Under the pieces are notes generated by a model, which was not told the DNA's origin, did not search any database, and saw only the letters and a list, made by a program, of their open reading frames with translations. A stretch of 64,000 nt of DNA from Paramecium octaurelia (lineage: Eukaryota; Ciliophora; Oligohymenophorea; Peniculida; Parameciidae), in assembly GCA_905182995.1 (NCBI GenBank), contig CAJJDP010000005.1:744001-808000 (forward strand). Reading direction: 5' to 3'. Shown here piece after piece: positions 59,301-64,000 of the stretch. Made by a program: the position numbers and the translations under genes. The first letter of the stretch is position 1, and each line of letters starts with the position of its first letter.

Positions 59301-62300
59301 AGAGTTGATTTTATTAAGAGTGCAGATTTATGTTCTAAAATTCATACGCTTAAATATTTACATGAAATATTTTCAATATAGAGTAAAGGACTATACAACG
59401 ATGTGATATGATATAAAATTACTTAATCCATAAAAAGGCATTTTATATAAGTTATGTAAAGGATAGGCTAAGTGATAAATCCATTAACTTTTAAACCATT
59501 CAAGTAAACTAAGCTTAAAATAATACATAATATTATACACATTCCTAAGAGAAAACATTGCAGATTATTCAATTATTTTGTAATCATTTAGATCTATAGA
59601 ATAATCTTTTAAAAAGGAAATAAATTGTAATAATTAATTTTCTATTTCTATATTAAATAATTCAATAGAGGAGATTTAATCAAAATTGGATTCAATTATT
59701 TAAAAAAATATAGCTGAGTAATGAATAGCAAAAACGTCTTTAAAGGTAACATTTTATAATTTCAAATAACATTGATATTGCGTAGGTTTGATATAAATGA
59801 CACCTCCTTCTAAACCACTAGTTGAATTCAAAAATTTAGTATTTTTAATCGATAAATTTAAATAGGAGTTTTCTGAATTAATGAAAATGCTTCCTCCTCT
59901 TCCATCTTGATTTTTATGAAAATTAGTGGACGAGGTACTGAAAATTGTTTATGAAATATCAATGAATCCAAAAAACTTAGTTGTGATGCTTAAGACTCCT
60001 CCCCACAATCCTACACTGTTTTCAAAATGACAAGATAATATAGTTAACTTTTAAGTCAAGAAATTAAATAATCCTCCTTATGAGTTAATTAGGAATTGAC
60101 CATTTATCAATTCAAATTGTATTAATAATTTCTATTTATATTTATTGATGTAAGATTAAAAATTATTTACATTAAAACTAATTAAATTTTCTAAGATAGT
60201 TTATTAAGTTTAAATTAAGAAGATTGAATTACTTGAATTCAGAACAACAACATCATTTATCTAATTATTTTCTAATTTTAAGTTGCTTTATTCTGAAACA
60301 ATAACAGCAATAGCAGCAGATGATATTTTAGTATCTTATACAAATTCATTAAGGAATATCCCATTAAATTAAGAATCAGAAATGGATATATTTTAAGCAA
60401 TCAAACTTGTGATATAAAATATCGTTGAGATTTCTGAGAACTACTGTTTAATTAGTTGAATATTTTCAAGTTGTACATGTTTGATCTTTAAATAGCCATC
60501 TTATGAATCTTGTAATTTAATTAAGTTAAAATAAAAAAAGATGACATTAACACTTAATTAATTTTACACAAGTATGTTTTCTAATTTCAGTTACCAAGCT
60601 TCAATGTTAAATATAGTATTTAAAGTTTATTGTATTAGTTCGCTTGAATCAGATGAAATCTTAATTAAATTTGACAATATCTTAACATCTGAGATGGAAA
60701 CATACTCGCAACCCTTAATGACAAAATCTATAGATCCAGCTTAGCGTATCAATTTAATATTTTCAATTATTATTTAAGAAACTTAAAATTGAAAAAATGG
60801 ATAATTCAGATTCAAATAATAATTAAGGGAATGAAGGGTTGAAATTTCAATAGATCTCAATGTTACTCTAGTATCTTCAATACTGTATTAAGGTATTAAT
60901 ATTATGTTGAATTCCTAATAATAGCAATCAAATATTTTTAGATTTTCTATAAGATATTCTTCCTTAGCAGAGGATATGAGTGATTTGATTTTGTGGATGA
61001 TTTTGGAATTCGAAAAGTTACTATCCTTCACAATAATGTTTGAAATAAGTGCTGACGAAGATACTTGGATAAAATCACTATCATAAAACTAAACGCTTTA
61101 AAGATGCAAATCACTAATTGTAGTAGTTATAGTAACTGGTATAGTTATTAAAGCAGAACTTCTCATCAAACAATTCTTCATGACTAAATCTTAAATTATA
61201 AATTTGCCTTTTAGTTGCAAACCGAATGTATGAATAAAATAACTGTTGCTAAAATTACAATCTATAAAGCTCAATTCGGTTATAGAAATATAATTATATT
61301 GGTTCACATCTAACAAACTTAGAATATTAGTTTAAGAAAATGAACAATTAAAAAATGTGACATTTTAAAAATAAACATAATCAAGATGATTAATTTATTT
61401 ATTTACAGTTGTTAAATTAAGAAATGTTGTGTTTAATAGGGATATATTTGAAATTAGGACATTAGTAAAATTGATTCTATTAGGGTTTTAGACAGCAATT
61501 TAGTAAGATCTTGATGAAATTGATACGTCGAAAATTTAATTATAAAAACTAAATGTTGTGTTTGAATCCTAAATAATACAGTTTTCAAATAAAAGATTTA
61601 TGGCTCCAAGTGATTCAAAAATTAATTTAGATGATTATGTTAAACTGAAAAGGATACTAGTTTGGATAAACTCGATTTCCTAAAAATTTAGAAATCTGAG
61701 CTTTCCAAAAATTAAAGCCTACGAAATTGTTTATGAATAATAAGTAATTTTTGTAAATTTAGCACTTACAACTTATGATATATAATTATTTTGGATATCA
61801 AAAAGAGAAAAAAAGGAGTTATCAATTAAATAAGTAGCGCTAGAGTTGATAAAAAATGAAAATCCTGAACTACCTCTTAGATTATAATATTGCAATGTAT
61901 TAGATGGGGCTAATGATATAATAGTTTAGTAAAAGCTTTTTAAAGTTGTAAATTTCTAAATAAATTAAAAATGAATACCTAGATGTGATATAATTCGCAT
62001 TTTGGCATTTCTGGAGAACATATTCTGGCTAATTGTAAACGATTATCAAAAAATACGTTTTTGTGAATACTGGACTTTTGAATGCATCTGTAAGTTAGCT
62101 CAGGAGGTATAGCAGTTATATTTGTATAAGGATTTATGGAATATATGTCCTGAATTTCACGGGGCTTGCAATATTCACAAAAATAAGGACAGTCGGAACA
62201 TTTCAAATTAATTATAGTAAGTCTTTTAGTTCCTTCATTAGTAGATGCACAGGTTCTGCATCCTCTATCATAAAATTCACAATTTATTGAATCACTTTTT

Positions 62301-64000
62301 TAACAAATAATATCATTAAACATACCATAAGTACTGATACATGACTTAACTTTAATTTTCAAAGTTTCCAGAATTTATTACCCAGGATGTTATTTAGTTA
62401 AACTAAAAAAGAAAGGAGCCAATTCAAATTTAAATAAAGGTTCAAAAACTTGCACTTATTCGCATTCTGAATATAATGGATTGTATTCGATACAGGACAT
62501 ACAAACACCATAATTCGCATGCAAATAATATCCAGATTCGCATTAAAGACAATAATATGTATTTTAAAGAACTTTGGTACAAGTGATGCACATTGATAAA
62601 TATTATCTGCAATCCTGCACAGTATTACTAAGCGAGAAGTCCTTGTCAATCAAGCATGTTGATTTCCCTTATTAATTTATGTAATAACTGGAACATGAGT
62701 CTCCCAAGATGTTTGGTTATATTTCACATTTTCCTGAGACAAAACTAAAAGCATAGCCATTTAGACATAAAGCACAAGCTACAGCTAAGTCCTCTTGATC
62801 ATATGTAAATGGCTAATGTTAAAAGACTGAATTGTAACTTAAGTCAGATTTAAAATATTAGAAGCAATATTTACAATTAGGGATGGAACATGGATAGCAA
62901 TCATTCTACTCCATGTTTAAGAAGTAATTATTATTATCATAGCATTGTTTACAGACATTTGAAGCTACATTCTAACATCTTTGAGTCGGAGTTGATATTG
63001 GATCTTTATCCAAACAGACAAATTCCTTATTAATATAATCGCATTTTTAACATTCTTCCGAGCATTATTATTTGCATTCTCCATCCTATAACACTGCCCC
63101 ATATGAACAAATCACCATTATTTGTTTTTGCAAATGATAATAATTACTCTGTTGGCAACTTTAAGAATATGGATAACTTAGACATAGACTATTGCAATAG
63201 GCACAAAACGTAAGCTCCTCATGGTTAAATAAATAAACTGTGTAAGGTTCAATATTTAATGAAAGTATTGATAGTGGTGATATTATATCCTAAGTAAAGG
63301 TGTTATTTTCACTCTGATTATATTATTAATAATCTTTAGTACAAATCGGATTATAAACCCATGTGTTTGTGTATTAGATGCATTCTGGACAAAAGTACAG
63401 CTTTTTTAATTTAGGACTAACAAATATGTATCAAACAATTACCACTGATAACATTTGTCATCATATCTAAAATAACCGAAACTACATATTATTTAAGGGT
63501 CCTACTAGTCGTATTCTTTAGAAGTGGATAGAGGTACTAATTAATCTTGAACTGTTGCTGTTGAAATCGAATAACATGAACTTAAGTTCAAATCTAAATA
63601 TCCAAGCTTGCAGATGCATTTGAAATCAAATGATAATTATCTATTAGAGGATGTTGTGCAACTTAAACACTAATTCGATTGAGGTCCTATGCATGTAGAA
63701 CATGAATAATGGCATTTTGGAGTATAGGAATTAAGACAAGGGTAAAAGTAGGCTAGATTAAACTATCCACTTGCATTGCTTCTATTTGTAGGTGTTCCTC
63801 CTAAATGAACTACAAGGATCAAATCAGAAAATTAATTGACACTTGTAATTGTCTTTATAAATTAGTAATTCTGCTTAACAAAATTTAAATTCAAATAAAT
63901 CTAATTGTTTCGAAATGAGTATGAAAAATAATGCCAATTAAAAAGTGAATATTAATTATCTAGCTCATAAATGACACTCTTTTCTAATGGATCACCAGTA
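56395..64000 (-). CDS. Giant Cys-rich and beta-helix surface protein, N-terminus outside window
   Basis: Open at the right edge, so 5' part is missing; ends at TGA 56395-56397. Order of read: a short beta-rich part, then about 600 residues of Cys-rich furin-like repeats (PKCHYSCSTCIGPQSNQCLSC type; CxxC pairs at 61990-63740), then from about 61950 down to ~58000 a long series of Asn/Ser/Phe/Ile repeats with one to two strands each and scattered paired Cys, as in right-handed beta-helix (pectin-lyase-like) surface proteins, then hydrophobic segments near 57300-57550 and a short charged tail (REEPLFGPYIERIKFDW). Introns seen include 26 nt near 63440 (GTAATTG...TTGTTAG) and 23 nt near 61970. Probably secreted or membrane-anchored; adhesion is inference. 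Confidence 0.75.

Noticed and set aside
1-64000. tRNA, rRNA, CRISPR arrays, telomere repeats, transposons or retained internal eliminated sequences
   Set aside because: No cloverleaf, rRNA-like block, spaced repeat, C4A2/C3A3 tract, transposase or reverse-transcriptase motif was noticed; reading frames of the large genes are uninterrupted, as expected for macronuclear DNA.

Overview
The window looks like a somatic (macronuclear) piece of a ciliate genome, most likely Paramecium. The DNA is very AT-rich. Nearly every long gene reads only if TAA and TAG mean glutamine and TGA is the sole stop. Frames are joined by tiny introns of about 19-35 nt, mostly GTA...TAG. Genes are packed on both strands, with gaps as small as 17 and 32 bp. 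With this code and these introns, most recognised genes give a whole number of codons from ATG to TGA, which supports the models. I see no rRNA, tRNA, CRISPR array or transposon.

Layout. 1-4505 (-): huge Cys-rich secreted surface protein, running off the left edge. 4863-9978: two small membrane proteins, a long coiled-coil protein and a small acidic/basic protein. 10431-12032 (-): Cys/His N-terminus, coiled coil and C-terminal DUSP domain. 12190-15207 (-): long protein ending in an AlkB-like 2OG-Fe(II) dioxygenase domain. 15333-16343 (-): secreted lipase. 16478-19618 (-): helical-repeat/coiled-coil protein. 19786-22613 (-): VPS54 of the GARP tethering complex. 22646-27105 (-): unconventional myosin with IQ motifs and an RCC1 tail. 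27569-28004 (+): prefoldin subunit 4. 28036-30389 (-): Piwi protein. 30520-31166 (-): unknown. 31210-35631 (+): coiled-coil protein followed by a centriolin/LRRCC1-like LRR coiled-coil protein. 35809-37763 (-): protein with four tandem globin-like repeats. 37897-39088: degenerate region. 39167-40776 (+): C2H2 zinc finger protein and cis-prenyltransferase. 40853-42072: broken unknown gene. 42433-50419 (+): giant receptor-like protein. 50611-50865 (-): small membrane protein. 51143-53651 (+): WDR3/UTP12. 53963-54730: protein-kinase pseudogene. 55317-56255 (+): unknown. 56395-64000 (-): giant Cys-rich/beta-helix surface protein running off the right edge.

The genes do not form one pathway. They mix housekeeping (vesicle tethering, dolichol synthesis, ribosome biogenesis, chaperone), cytoskeleton and basal-body type proteins, small-RNA machinery and very large surface proteins. 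The most unusual item is the tandem globin-like protein: four copies of a ~117-residue unit, each with a histidine at the same place. Other points of interest are the Piwi protein with Glu in place of the first catalytic Asp, the myosin-RCC1 fusion, and a kinase pseudogene in which two conserved glycine codons read TGA.
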